Positions 1 to 9,173 are shown, counted from the first letter of the stretch. The stretch: DNA of 64,000 bases from Flammeovirga sp. SJP92 (GCF_001583495.1 NZ_LQAQ01000111.1:124001-188000), one strand, 5' to 3'. Program-made: numbers and translations. Notes: generated from the sequence alone by a model not told the origin.

Positions 1-159
1 CTGTACAGTGCTTTTGTACATATTGAAGCCGTAGGGAGTGTTTCAATGGGAATGTTAGCGGGTGGCCTGAAGGTGTCATCACATGCTACTTTATATGGCT
101 TTTTCTATTTCTTAATCGGAAAATTGACAATCATAATTATCCGATTAAATGAAAAATAG
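1..159 (+). CDS. C-terminal fragment of a membrane protein, possibly MotA/TolQ/ExbB-like
   Basis: The reading frame is open from the first base and stops at 157-159, so only the last 52 residues are visible. It ends in one strongly hydrophobic segment (YGFFYFLIGKLTIIIIR), preceded by a small-residue stretch with GSVSMGMLAGGLKVSSHATLYG. A glycine-rich loop leading into a final transmembrane helix resembles the end of MotA/TolQ/ExbB proton-channel proteins, but the fragment is too short to be sure. It is followed within 25 bases by a strong terminator hairpin. Confidence 0.4.
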   Translation: MYSAFVHIEAVGSVSMGMLAGGLKVSSHATLYGFFYFLIGKLTIIIIRLNEK

Positions 160-174
160 GAATGATGCAACGAT

Positions 175-216
175 AAAAAATGCCACTTATTTGTAGTGAA
201 TAAGTGGCATTTTTTT
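175..216. terminator. Bidirectional intrinsic terminator
   Basis: The hairpin pairs 181-190 (TGCCACTTAT) with its near-perfect complement ending at 210. A run of A lies before it and a run of T after it. It sits between two convergent genes and can end transcription from both sides. Confidence 0.85.
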
Positions 217-223
217 GTGGTCA

Positions 224-1429
224 TTATATCGTTTTATACAACGTAATATCAAGTGGTTTATCTTCCGCAGTAATATTTTTTGAAACAGGCTTCCCTTTAC
301 TGTCGATATAGGTTAGAGTATATTTTTTACCTTTATCAAGATAGAATTCAAGAATATCATTCATGTCTTTTGTTGGTCCTGCTGTAGTACCGTTCTCAAT
401 GACTTCATTATCTTTTGAAAGAGTAACTTGTGTTTCCACTCTGTTGTCACTGATTAATGTGCACTCCTTATTTTTGAACATTTTGACACGGACTGTAATT
501 TTATCTCCTAGAGAAGCTCTTTTTGCTTCTTCTGCCTTCCAAAGACCAATATATCTATCAGTAACGTTGTACGCGTGAACATATCTGATATCATAATCCC
601 ATACTAATGGGAAAGCATGTTCTGCAGGTTTCCATGAAGAAGCATAAATCCAGTTTTCAGGCTTATTGACATCAGCTACGCCTGCATCTGCTAGGAACCA
701 ACCTTGATCTAACCCTGATGGGTAATACTCTGTGAAATACCAACGACCATTTACCCACACTTCATTCCAGTTGTGGTTTCCTTGTTTTAAAGTCCAATTA
801 GGTGTTCCGGCTAAACGTGCTGGAATACCTACAGCTCTAAATGCATCCGCTAAAAGTACTGATAAACCAGAACAAGATGCTAGACCTTGGTCAATAGACT
901 CATAAGGAGATTGATCGGGTTTTTCTCTTTCTGTCGAATATTTCACTTTTACCACATCAATGATTGTGTCATTTACAATTTTGATGGCTTCTTCAATCGT
1001 TTTGCAATCTTTGACTATAGGAGCAAAACGGTTATAAAAGTCTTGCCTCCAGTCATCTCTTCTCTCATTCATCAAAGCATAAGGAAGTACATCATTAAAA
1101 AAGATAGAATCAGGAAGGTTTTGTGCCCAAGGAAACTCTTCTTTTGCTTTATACCCTAATTCAACATTGTTGATAAGGTAGGAAGCAGAAAGACTTTTAA
1201 GGTCTCTTTCTGGCATGTAAGCAATCAGATAAGCCATACCATCTTTTTGTTCTTTCGAAATGCCATTAATAGCTTTTTCAATTTCAGTTTTATTGTTTCC
1301 AGCTTTCTCTAATGCTTTCTCTAATAAAGTATGATATTGTGGATTAACTCCATTGAATTTTGACTCTGAGCAACTCCATAAAGCTAGAGTGCTCAAAAGA
1401 ATAGTAATAATTTTTTTCATGACCTTCAA
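224..1429 (-). CDS. Transglutaminase-like lipoprotein
   Basis: This is an exported lipoprotein with a lipobox ending at Cys20 (ALWSC) after a short hydrophobic signal. The middle holds a transglutaminase/papain-like core: ASCSGLS gives the nucleophile Cys186, and NHNWNEVW around His219 gives the catalytic His. The region up to residue 260 (FTEYYPSG) should supply the acidic residue. The C-terminal third (about 280-401) looks like a beta-rich domain. Such proteins act on peptide or glycan-linked peptides at the cell surface; the substrate cannot be read from the sequence. The start could also be Met4, which gives a more usual signal peptide. It stands alone between two terminators. Confidence 0.8.
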   Translation of the reverse strand: MKVMKKIITILLSTLALWSCSESKFNGVNPQYHTLLEKALEKAGNNKTEIEKAINGISKEQKDGMAYLIAYMPERDLKSLSASYLINNVELGYKAKEEFPWAQNLPDSIFFNDVLPYALMNERRDDWRQDFYNRFAPIVKDCKTIEEAIKIVNDTIIDVVKVKYSTEREKPDQSPYESIDQGLASCSGLSVLLADAFRAVGIPARLAGTPNWTLKQGNHNWNEVWVNGRWYFTEYYPSGLDQGWFLADAGVADVNKPENWIYASSWKPAEHAFPLVWDYDIRYVHAYNVTDRYIGLWKAEEAKRASLGDKITVRVKMFKNKECTLISDNRVETQVTLSKDNEVIENGTTAGPTKDMNDILEFYLDKGKKYTLTYIDSKGKPVSKNITAEDKPLDITLYKTI

Positions 1430-1481
1430 TTAGGTTTAATTGATGCTAAAATCAGTTTTATTTCATCGAAAGTCAAAATAC

Positions 1482-1515
1482 AAAAACGGCATCATTATGA
1501 ATAATGATGCCGTTT
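1482..1515 (-). terminator. Intrinsic terminator
   Basis: An 11-bp perfect stem (1487-1497 with 1502-1512, loop TGAA) is followed on the minus strand by a run of T from 1486 to 1482. It lies just downstream of the thioredoxin-like gene. Confidence 0.85.
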
Positions 1516-1544
1516 ATTTCTTATTAATAATTGTTTATGCGTGT

Positions 1545-2726
1545 TTACTCTATACTTTCAAGCTCTTGAAGTATGTTGTGCGCAAGCATTGCATGAACTT
1601 TTTCTTTCTTTTCTAATTGAACAGCTTGTTGAGCAATTATTTTTGCTTCCTTATAATTCTTGTCTTTGAACAATAAACCTGCTTTAGTTTCAAGGTTCAT
1701 ACAAGTAGGGTGAACTGCAATTGCTTCATTAATCCATTTCAAGCCCGTTTTTACTTTCTCAGTTTCATCATAATAATTGTAGATGTTCCAGGCCCAGTTT
1801 CTATAAAGGTATGCTCTAACTTCTTGATCTCTATCCTTCAAGATTTCAACACCTTGTTCCATTTTGTTGTAAGCTGTATTAAAATCTTTAATGTTAAGAT
1901 AATATGTAGGATTATAGGCACAGTTCAATGTTTGCCCTTGTCTTCCTAATTCTTTTTCTAGATAGGCCATCAATTCTTGCCAGCCTTTTGTGTCTTTTTT
2001 CTCTACGAAGGGTTTCATAGAAACTTTAGCGGCACCATTTATTGTCTGAATAATTTCTTTCACACCATATTGCTTTTCAATTTCTCTAGCATGTTTTATA
2101 ACATACGTCAAGGCTTCAGAATGAAGGCCATTATGAACTGTAGCTTCTCGTAGTGCAAACCAAATGGTTTTTAATTCAATATGATCGTGCTTAATGTTTG
2201 TGAGAAAGGCAGATAAAAGTTCTGGATCATCCATTGAAGCTTTATAAGTGACATAAATGTATTCACTTAATTCTTGAATGGAAGAGTTTTTATTGACTTT
2301 CTTCTTCAATGTATATAATTGTTGATTGGGATCTTTCGCTTCTTTTGTACTTTTCATGAAGTCATTCTCAGACATATTTCCTACAAATAAGTGAAGAGGT
2401 TGATTGTTTTGATCTATGAAAAGAAAAGAGGGGTAATCGTGGAGTTTATATTCATTGACTAGCTTTTTTCCTTCCTTACTATCCGCGTCAATTAATAGTG
2501 AAACATAATTCTGATTGTAATAACTGCCTACTTTTTTCTCGTTGAATATTTCCTCCTGCATCATATTACAAGATTCGCAATAAGTAGTATATACAGTGAT
2601 GAAAACATCCTTATTCTCTTTTTTTGCTTTTTGGAAAGCATCATCAAGCTTTAAGTTTTTGAATTGAATTGCTTGAGCACCAACTACTGTAGGAAGTAGT
2701 AATAAGAATAGTATTAGTGAGCGCAT
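1545..2726 (-). CDS. Exported thioredoxin-like protein with helical repeat tail
   Basis: A signal peptide (MRSLILFLLLLPTVVGAQA) leads to a thioredoxin fold with a CxxC active site at Cys50 and Cys53 (YCESCNMM). The expected cis-proline is Pro99 in DYPSF. The fold belongs to the thioredoxin_7/DUF255-like group rather than classic TrxA. From about residue 130 to the end the protein is helical, with TPR-like features (NTAYNKMEQGVEIL, LKWINEAIAVHP). It probably acts in the periplasm as a thiol-disulfide enzyme or a sensor of oxidised partners. The partner is unknown, and neither neighbour is an obvious redox gene. Confidence 0.8.
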   Translation of the reverse strand: MRSLILFLLLLPTVVGAQAIQFKNLKLDDAFQKAKKENKDVFITVYTTYCESCNMMQEEIFNEKKVGSYYNQNYVSLLIDADSKEGKKLVNEYKLHDYPSFLFIDQNNQPLHLFVGNMSENDFMKSTKEAKDPNQQLYTLKKKVNKNSSIQELSEYIYVTYKASMDDPELLSAFLTNIKHDHIELKTIWFALREATVHNGLHSEALTYVIKHAREIEKQYGVKEIIQTINGAAKVSMKPFVEKKDTKGWQELMAYLEKELGRQGQTLNCAYNPTYYLNIKDFNTAYNKMEQGVEILKDRDQEVRAYLYRNWAWNIYNYYDETEKVKTGLKWINEAIAVHPTCMNLETKAGLLFKDKNYKEAKIIAQQAVQLEKKEKVHAMLAHNILQELESIE

Positions 2727-2757
2727 GAATTTTTTTAATTGGTAAAAAAAGAAAGAA

Positions 2758-2795
2758 GCAAGAAAACCTACTTTAATTTATATCAATGTAGGTTT
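2758..2795 (-). terminator. Intrinsic terminator
   Basis: AAACCTAC (2764-2771) pairs with GTAGGTTT (2788-2795), and the minus strand then reads into a T-rich run. It ends the transcript of the membrane-anchored nuclease gene. Confidence 0.65.
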
Positions 2796-2833
2796 CTCTA
2801 ATTTTAATTTAATAATAAAAATACAAATATGGA

Positions 2834-3868
2834 CTATCTCGCTAATCTTTTTCTTTGTGGCTGGTATTTTGGTTTCTTTTTCGATAGGGCTAATATAACT
2901 GCAAACAGAACTAATTGGATAGGAGCTATGGCCAATTGAGGTCCCATAAACATCCACATTTCATGTTTCATATTGGTGTAATGTTGCCAGTTCCACCATG
3001 ATTTTGTAAACTCAGAACCTGCAAACCAAACAGGAATAAATAAGAAAATGCTGAGTAAAATAACTTGTTTCTTTTTCAATGCATTACGCCCCATATTTGG
3101 GATGAAGCTCAATGCACCTCCTACACTAATGGTAATCATTAACGCACTAAAAGCAAGTACGTAATAAATCCAGGAGAAGTCCATGCCGTATTTCATCCAT
3201 AATGTATTTGAAACTTTAAGGATACTATGCATATTTTCTAAAGCAATTTTTGTCAAAAGCGTCATTACCATCAGAAGAATGCCTATATAAATAAAGGCAT
3301 TTTGGATACTTGGCATCTTGAAAAGTTCTCCTAACAATCTTAGAGGTGCATTAAGCAAACGGAATAATATTGTCTTCAATTTGAAACCAATATTACTGCT
3401 ACCTTGAAAAGGAGGTGGAGAAGGAAGTTTATTGTTTTTTCGTTCACCTATTCTATCATTCAATACTTCATGATAAGCATTTTTATCTCCATCAGTGGTC
3501 CAAACATATTTGGCTAATGTGGCACTTGCATAGGAAAAACCTTGATCAATGGCACCTTGAAAAACACTTTCTGGGACACCTTTTTTCTTGCACTCTACAA
3601 TCATATACGGTTGATACCCTTCCACATCATTGTAGGTAATTATATCTGCTTCTTTAGTCGCTGAACCCATTTTTACTGGTACACAAACCCTTACATTTTC
3701 AGCAGGATATCCATGTTCATAAATCAATGAAAGATAAGTTTGAAGTTGAACTTGCTCTTCTGGATTGTTCAATGATCTTGTTTTTGTATGGGGCAAATAG
3801 GTGACATCATTCGTTTTATTGTTGATAAAAACGACTCTGTCTTTTTTTGCTTTAGACAGCCACTTCAT
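2834..3868 (-). CDS. HsdR_N-type nuclease domain fused to a membrane anchor
   Basis: Residues about 30-130 look like the N-terminal nuclease domain of type I restriction R subunits (HSDR_N_2, PD-(D/E)xK fold). They have an upstream Glu near 37-38, Asp75 in EADIITYN, and Glu92-x-Lys94 in IVECKKKG, followed by a Gln/Tyr helix (QGAIDQGFSYA). There is no helicase or translocase part. Instead, from about residue 165 to 330 there are about four hydrophobic segments and then a very basic tail (KKKPKYQPQRKRLAR). The protein is therefore predicted to hold a nuclease-like domain at the cytoplasmic face of the inner membrane. No hsdM or hsdS is next to it. The fold assignment is by motif only; the catalytic set looks intact. 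Confidence 0.65.
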   Translation of the reverse strand: MKWLSKAKKDRVVFINNKTNDVTYLPHTKTRSLNNPEEQVQLQTYLSLIYEHGYPAENVRVCVPVKMGSATKEADIITYNDVEGYQPYMIVECKKKGVPESVFQGAIDQGFSYASATLAKYVWTTDGDKNAYHEVLNDRIGERKNNKLPSPPPFQGSSNIGFKLKTILFRLLNAPLRLLGELFKMPSIQNAFIYIGILLMVMTLLTKIALENMHSILKVSNTLWMKYGMDFSWIYYVLAFSALMITISVGGALSFIPNMGRNALKKKQVILLSIFLFIPVWFAGSEFTKSWWNWQHYTNMKHEMWMFMGPQLAIAPIQLVLFAVILALSKKKPKYQPQRKRLAR

Positions 3869-4122
3869 GATAGTGTAAATTCTTAGATAAAAAAGTTTGA
3901 TTTAATTGTATTGTTAAATATAAGAGTAAATATTCTTATTTTAAACATTATTATCTCATTTTTAAATCTATTTCTATTAATGAGTAAATAGTTAGGTTTA
4001 TATATTTAACACTTTGTTGCTTTTCAATGATTTGAAACAAAAGAACTTAATAAATCTCAACTTAGCTCTTTTTAAGAATTGGCTTCATTACTTTTGGATT
4101 CAATTTTAAAAACTAGGAATAA

Positions 4123-4548
4123 TTGAATATGAGAATTTTATTTGGAATTGCTTTACTGCTAACATTTTTTATTAACGAAACATCAGCTCAAAACTCTAAT
4201 CAAGGTAATATTGAATTATCAGGAAGTATTGGTCCCGCATTTAGTAGTGGAAAAACTACTTTTTATGGTAATGCAGAATTGAATTATTTCATGAGTAGCA
4301 ATATGTCTTTGACTGCGGGTTATGAGTTTTTAAATGAACGTCACTCATTAATTTTAGGCAATAGAATTTATTTCGTTCCAGATTTTCACTTTAGTATGAA
4401 GGGTGTATTAGTCAGTCAGACCGATTTTGCTCTTGGTGGAGGATATTCAAGAGGAATTGCAGATAACCTTGCATTACAAATTAATGGTGATTGGTATTTT
4501 GCACGAAGAATGTTTGCCTTGTCTTTTGGTTTAGCATTTAGAATATAA
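4123..4548 (+). CDS. Small outer-membrane beta-barrel protein
   Basis: A signal peptide ending in SAQ (about residue 22) is followed by alternating polar and hydrophobic strands rich in Gly and aromatic residues (GSIGPAFSSGKTTFYGNAEL, NMSLTAGYEFL, FALSFGLAFRI). The last residues form a typical barrel end with a terminal aromatic-x-I pattern. At 141 residues it could form only about eight strands, as small OmpW/OmpX-like barrels do. No ligand or partner is evident. It converges on the next gene through a shared terminator. Confidence 0.7.
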   Translation: MNMRILFGIALLLTFFINETSAQNSNQGNIELSGSIGPAFSSGKTTFYGNAELNYFMSSNMSLTAGYEFLNERHSLILGNRIYFVPDFHFSMKGVLVSQTDFALGGGYSRGIADNLALQINGDWYFARRMFALSFGLAFRI

Positions 4549-4577
4549 AAAAGGTGACCTCTGTGTCACCTTTCATT
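4547..4577. terminator. Bidirectional intrinsic terminator
   Basis: AAAGGTGAC (4550-4558) pairs with GTCACCTTT (4565-4573) around a CTCTGT loop. It lies between convergent stop codons. Confidence 0.8.
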
Positions 4578-5105
4578 TTATAAATCTTCTTCAGGTTCTG
4601 GATAATCATCTAATGAGTTAATCACTGGAGGTTCATCTTCAAAGACTTCTACTTTCAAGCCGTCTTCTTCTGAAAGTCTTATTTTAAGTTGGTTTTCATT
4701 CTCAAAAACAAGAATCATTTCATCATTCAAATAAAAGTCTTCTTTAATTTTTGAAAGTTTTACTTCAGTGATAGTTTCATGAAGTACATCGGCCCAAAGG
4801 TCCATTTTAATGACTCTAAAGCTTTTGATATCAATTTTTCCCTGGAACTGCTCCAAAAGTTTTTTCCTTTCCTCTATGATGTCAAAAATCACGATTTTGA
4901 TGCCATCACTTTCTTCACCAGCGGTAAAAGTCAACCTTGTTTTATCTTCAAAACGAAGTTCTAACCAATCTAAACATTGGTATTCTTCGTCGTCTTTGGC
5001 AATATTGCTCCAAACATGATAAATTACATCATTGATTTTTGCACCGGCCAATCCTTTCAGGGTGTTGATTTCACTTGCCTGAAATTTTTGAATTTCTCCT
5101 TCCAT
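4578..5105 (-). CDS. Uncharacterised acidic protein
   Basis: I do not recognise this 175-residue protein. It has no signal peptide or membrane segment and is rich in Glu and Asp, ending in EPEEDL. The pattern is mixed alpha/beta with two similar strand-rich halves (LELRFEDKTRLTFTAGEESDGIKI and MILVFENENQLKIRLSEEDGLKVEV), which suggests an internal duplication of a small beta domain. It is probably cytosolic. The gene stands alone and ends at a shared bidirectional terminator. Confidence 0.6.
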   Translation of the reverse strand: MEGEIQKFQASEINTLKGLAGAKINDVIYHVWSNIAKDDEEYQCLDWLELRFEDKTRLTFTAGEESDGIKIVIFDIIEERKKLLEQFQGKIDIKSFRVIKMDLWADVLHETITEVKLSKIKEDFYLNDEMILVFENENQLKIRLSEEDGLKVEVFEDEPPVINSLDDYPEPEEDL

Positions 5106-5359
5106 AATGTAAAGAAAAAGCCCTCAATTTTGATTACCAAGTGAAGTTAAAGATTTTAACATTTATTGCACGTTAGATTATCAGTTAGTTACAAAATGGT
5201 GGGCAACTCAATTATCACTCTTGCCGTTAAATTATTCTTTAAAATGAACTTTTAAGTTACTAGGTGATGAATACTTTATCGTTTTAACTTTATTCTTTGA
5301 ATAAGATTTTTTGTGAAGTAAAACTCATTTACCAACTTTCAATTTTTTACTAACTAGAT

Positions 5360-5551
5360 ATGAAAAACTTAAACCTAATCGTATTGAGCTTATTTTCAAT
5401 ATTCAGTTGCGATCCAGAGAGTTATTGCAACAAAGAGACAGAAGATTCAGTAAGATGTAACTCTTGTGCTCATGTAATCAATTCCAAATGCCCATACGGT
5501 ACTAGTCAACATCATTCATCCTGTTTTTATTATCCAAAAGAAGAGGATTGA
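5360..5551 (+). CDS. Small cysteine-rich predicted lipoprotein
   Basis: This 63-residue ORF starts with a short signal and lipobox-like end (LFSIFSC, Cys17). The mature part has five further Cys (23, 33, 36, 44, 55), including a CxxC and a GTSQHHSSC stretch that could bind a metal or form disulfides. It ends just before a strong bidirectional terminator, which supports a real transcript. No family is recognised, and a chance ORF cannot be excluded. Confidence 0.5.
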   Translation: MKNLNLIVLSLFSIFSCDPESYCNKETEDSVRCNSCAHVINSKCPYGTSQHHSSCFYYPKEED

Positions 5552-5559
5552 TTGTCATA

Positions 5560-5630
5560 AAAAAATAACCCTCTATTTGACACCGTATAGAAAATAGTTT
5601 CTTTATAGTGTCAAATAGAGGGTTTTCTTT
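5560..5630. terminator. Long bidirectional terminator hairpin
   Basis: A perfect 17-bp stem pairs 5567-5583 (AACCCTCTATTTGACAC) with 5608-5624. An A run lies on the left and a T-rich run on the right, and the 24-nt loop can fold further. It separates the small lipoprotein from the convergent LRR gene. Confidence 0.85.
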
Positions 5631-5644
5631 TGAATTTAGATCTA

Positions 5645-8242
5645 TTAGTAGAAATCAACCGTTACATTCGGCATGCTATTTTTGAAAGCATCTACTTTTT
5701 TCTGATTCAATTTCGTTTTGTAACATTTCAAACTCTTAAGTTTTGGAAGGTCAACCAATGGCTTTAAGTTATTAACGCTAGTATTATAACATTCAAAAGC
5801 GGTTAATTCCTTCATGTTAGAAACGTAAGAGATGTTTTTTACTTTCACAATACCTGAAACTTTAAGTTTCTGAAGCTGGTTTAAACCACCTAAAGCATCA
5901 AACTTAGTAACAATAGTGTTAGAAATATTGAGTTCCTTGATACCTTTTAAACTGGCAATAGGAGTAATATCTGAAACCGGGGTATTGTCACAAGAAAGTT
6001 TCTCTAATGTTGAGATATTTTTGATAGGGTTAAGATCTGTGATTCTCGTGAAAGAGATATCCAACGCTTTCAATTTATATAACATCGTCAACGGAGAAAG
6101 ATCTCTGATTGCTTTGTGATTACTTAAATCAATTTCTTCAATAATATTGATTTTATGTAACTCGTACTTTGTTGGAACATCACCTTTGATCTTTGCTTGT
6201 TGATCAAAAACTTTTTGCCATTCAGTATTTAAGCCAAACCACCAAGTTGTCAATTTCTCTGTTCTGAAGATAATTTGAGCAGTACTTTCTTTTGAGAAGT
6301 TGATTACTGTAGCATCACTACATTGTGTATGATCTGCTTCCAATGTCTTCAATGAAGTCAATTTTCTCAAAGCTGAAATTGAGCTTACAGGTGTGTCATT
6401 GATTTTTAATCGAGAAAGTTTAGGTAAGTCCGCTAAGGGATCTAAGTCCGTAACTTTCGTTTTGTCTAATGTCACACGTTTTAATAATTTCAATTCAGCT
6501 AACACTTCAACAGAGTTTACATTCGTATTAGAAACATTAAGCACTGATAAATTAGGGCAGTTTTTTAATGGATCTAAAGAAGTGATACCAGTATTTGAAG
6601 CGTTTAATTTCTCTAAGTTGACCAAGAAACTTAATGGCTCAAGGTTTTGAATGCCATTGGTTGTTTCAAGGTTGATTTCCTTGATATTAGCAAGTTGTTG
6701 TAATTGCTCCTTTTCAGGGTTGCCTGATAAACCTGCGTGTGTCAATAATACTTTCTTCCATACTTCTGACATGCTATTCCACCATTCTTTTAATTGGTTA
6801 GAACCATAAATCACTAAAGTGTTAGGGTGCTTGCGCATAAAAGCTTGAGCAATGGAAGTATTAATGCCAGTCTCATCACAATACACTCTGTCCAGATTTT
6901 CAAGGGCATTCAATGGCGAAAGACTACTGATTTGAGTTTTGTCAGCAGATAGTGTTTTCAACGCTTTGGTAGTTGCTAATGAAGACAGGTCACCAACGTT
7001 TGTTTTGTCAATGGTCAATTGTTCCAATTTTGTTAATCCCATTAAGGCATCAATTGAATTGACAGGAGTGTTAGAAATGTCTAATGAACGAAGTGACTTA
7101 CAAGCGTTCAATGCATCAATAGAAGCTATTTGTGTATCATTAGCCCAAACTACTTTTAATTTCTCCAAGTCTTCCACCGCAGAAATATCTGCAATGTTGG
7201 TGTTGAAGCAATATAATTCTTCAAGGTTTTCAAAGTTTTCAACAACTGTCAAATCTTCAATCTGAGTGTCATTGATCATTAGTACCTCAATGTTTGTACA
7301 ATAAATCAGTGGATCTAATGAATTGATACCTGTCATTTCACATTTCAATGACTTCAAGTTTGTCAATGTTCTGATAGGAGAAAGGTCATTCACTCCAGTT
7401 CCAGAAATATTTAATTCCTCAAGGCTTCTCAGCTTACTTAAAGGAGCTAGGTCAATAATTTCGGGATTGAGAGAAACATCTAATTCCGTTTTTTGAAGGA
7501 AGTTTTCCAAATGTTTGAAGATACTTTCATCTAAAGCCACAGTACTGTCGTTTTTAGTGATCATTACAGTGTCAATTACAGAAACAACTTCTCTTAAAGG
7601 GATGTTGTTTTCAAGCGTAATGCCATTACCAACAATTCCTCTCCAGGTGTCATCCAATTTATTCCACCAAAGTGCCATGTCTTCTTTTTGACTTAATTTG
7701 GTAGTGTAAATTGAAGCAATTTTAAGATCAAGCTCTTCAGGGTCAAGGTTGATCTCAACAAAGCGTTCCATTGAATTTTCAAGTGTATCACCACTTACAG
7801 TGATACCATCTAATTTTCTAGTCAATGTAACAGTGAAATAAAGAACGCCTTCATTGGTGACACTATGACTGATATTTTCAATGATAAACTCGAAATTAGC
7901 TTGCTTAAAGAAGAAGTCTACATCTTTCAAATAAGCTTGAGCATCCTTATTGGATACCACTTGACGGTTTGGATCTAAATCGTCTTCAATTTGAGTTTTA
8001 TCTGAAGCAAATACTTTCAGATACGTGTCATTGATGATAATTCCTTTTTCTTGGTTAGTGTAGTCTTCACCTGCAATATCATTGAGCATTCCCTCAAAAT
8101 ACATTACTAAGTCTTTTGCCTCAGATTTGTATTGATTGAGCTTCTCAGCAGGGATTTCATTTTCTTGACCATCTTGAGCATTTACTTGAACAGAAACACC
8201 AAAGAGCAAGAGCATTAGAAAGATAAGATACCCGTTTCGCAT
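5645..8242 (-). CDS. Exported leucine-rich-repeat protein with three WW-helix/LRR modules
   Basis: A signal peptide (ending VNAQ, residue 23) is followed by an N-terminal domain (about 40-185) that shares the LF...KYL pattern of the upstream genes (YLKVF at 74-78, AQAYL at 101-105). The rest is internalin-like 22-residue LRRs of the form LxxLxxLxISxTxIxDLSPL. The repeats fall into three arrays (about 255-480, 515-660 and 700-865). Each array is preceded by a short helical segment opening with two Trp and a third Trp seven residues on (WW at 192-193, 487-488 and 667-668, as in WWNKLDDTW). Such LRRs bind proteins, so a cell-surface or periplasmic recognition role is likely. No C-terminal sorting domain or anchor is visible. 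It is the last gene of the cluster. Confidence 0.85.
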   Translation of the reverse strand: MRNGYLIFLMLLLFGVSVQVNAQDGQENEIPAEKLNQYKSEAKDLVMYFEGMLNDIAGEDYTNQEKGIIINDTYLKVFASDKTQIEDDLDPNRQVVSNKDAQAYLKDVDFFFKQANFEFIIENISHSVTNEGVLYFTVTLTRKLDGITVSGDTLENSMERFVEINLDPEELDLKIASIYTTKLSQKEDMALWWNKLDDTWRGIVGNGITLENNIPLREVVSVIDTVMITKNDSTVALDESIFKHLENFLQKTELDVSLNPEIIDLAPLSKLRSLEELNISGTGVNDLSPIRTLTNLKSLKCEMTGINSLDPLIYCTNIEVLMINDTQIEDLTVVENFENLEELYCFNTNIADISAVEDLEKLKVVWANDTQIASIDALNACKSLRSLDISNTPVNSIDALMGLTKLEQLTIDKTNVGDLSSLATTKALKTLSADKTQISSLSPLNALENLDRVYCDETGINTSIAQAFMRKHPNTLVIYGSNQLKEWWNSMSEVWKKVLLTHAGLSGNPEKEQLQQLANIKEINLETTNGIQNLEPLSFLVNLEKLNASNTGITSLDPLKNCPNLSVLNVSNTNVNSVEVLAELKLLKRVTLDKTKVTDLDPLADLPKLSRLKINDTPVSSISALRKLTSLKTLEADHTQCSDATVINFSKESTAQIIFRTEKLTTWWFGLNTEWQKVFDQQAKIKGDVPTKYELHKINIIEEIDLSNHKAIRDLSPLTMLYKLKALDISFTRITDLNPIKNISTLEKLSCDNTPVSDITPIASLKGIKELNISNTIVTKFDALGGLNQLQKLKVSGIVKVKNISYVSNMKELTAFECYNTSVNNLKPLVDLPKLKSLKCYKTKLNQKKVDAFKNSMPNVTVDFY

Positions 8243-8296
8243 CTTTAATTATGGTTTACTTACTAAAAATCAACATTTAAATAGTTCAGATATAGA

Positions 8297-9121
8297 TTAA
8301 TTCTTGTGAAGGACGTACCTTCTCATGGTTTCTATATCTTCTTCTTTCAGTGGCATTAATCCAGAAATCAACCATCCAGAGTTGTATGAATCTCTTTCAA
8401 ATTTTTCAACTGTAAAATACCAACCGTGAATTTGGAATACGTGAAACTTGATACTCTCAACAGTTACAAATTTCAAGTCGCCCGTTTTTATTAAATAGAA
8501 AAGAATACTAGTATAATCTACTTCATATCCTTTTGAAGCATAATCTTGAATTTCTTTTTTGTCACCAAAAGCTCTATGCAAATTCATAAAGTCAATTTCG
8601 TGACTCATTGGGTGAAGGAAGTTTCTTTTTGGATCGTTATCGCTAAATAGCTCATTCCAGTTTTGAGAATAAACATCAGAAATAGCCCACTTAAAACCCA
8701 AACTATCTAGTTCCTTGACCATATACAAAGTAACGTTCACATTTCGTCCATTGTATAAAAATCTAGTATTTACTTCTGCAAAATACTCACCATTATATTT
8801 TTCGATGTATTTGGGGGACTTAGAATCAGTTACATCAGTAATGAAATCATCTTTCATCTGACGTGAAATACCCGTGTTTTGTCCATCAAATAAAATCTCC
8901 ATATAATTTTTTCTGTATGTGTTTTCTCTAAACTTATAAGAGCCTGTAGGGTAGGGTTGTCCGTTTTTGTCTTCTTCGTTGTTGAATCGTTTTATAAATT
9001 GCGTAAACTGTTTTGTTTCCGCATATAATTTGGACTCATCCCCCTTATAATTCCCTATAGTTTGGGAAAAACTCATTTGACAGCAAACGAGTAAAAAAAA
9101 TAGTGTAAATAACTTTCTCAT
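8297..9121 (-). CDS. Exported protein of unknown function, LF-KYL domain cluster
   Basis: The signal peptide ends at SFSQ (residue 20). No known family is recognised. Residues 40-170 resemble the domain shared by its neighbours: a helix ending in EILF (75-78), then SPKYI at 102-106, then beta strands (VNVTLYMVKELDSLGFKWAISDVY) of an NTF2-like appearance. The C-terminal part (about 170-274) has mixed helices and strands with many aromatic residues. It lies 54 bases upstream of the LRR gene on the same strand and is likely cotranscribed with it. Confidence 0.65.
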   Translation of the reverse strand: MRKLFTLFFLLVCCQMSFSQTIGNYKGDESKLYAETKQFTQFIKRFNNEEDKNGQPYPTGSYKFRENTYRKNYMEILFDGQNTGISRQMKDDFITDVTDSKSPKYIEKYNGEYFAEVNTRFLYNGRNVNVTLYMVKELDSLGFKWAISDVYSQNWNELFSDNDPKRNFLHPMSHEIDFMNLHRAFGDKKEIQDYASKGYEVDYTSILFYLIKTGDLKFVTVESIKFHVFQIHGWYFTVEKFERDSYNSGWLISGLMPLKEEDIETMRRYVLHKN

Positions 9122-9173
9122 GTATATGAATAGAGCTTGATTGCTATGTTATTGTCTAAATACTAGGACAGAA

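Noticed and set aside
363-578. Plus-strand ORF inside the transglutaminase-like gene
   Set aside because: It is antisense to a well-supported gene and has no recognisable protein character.
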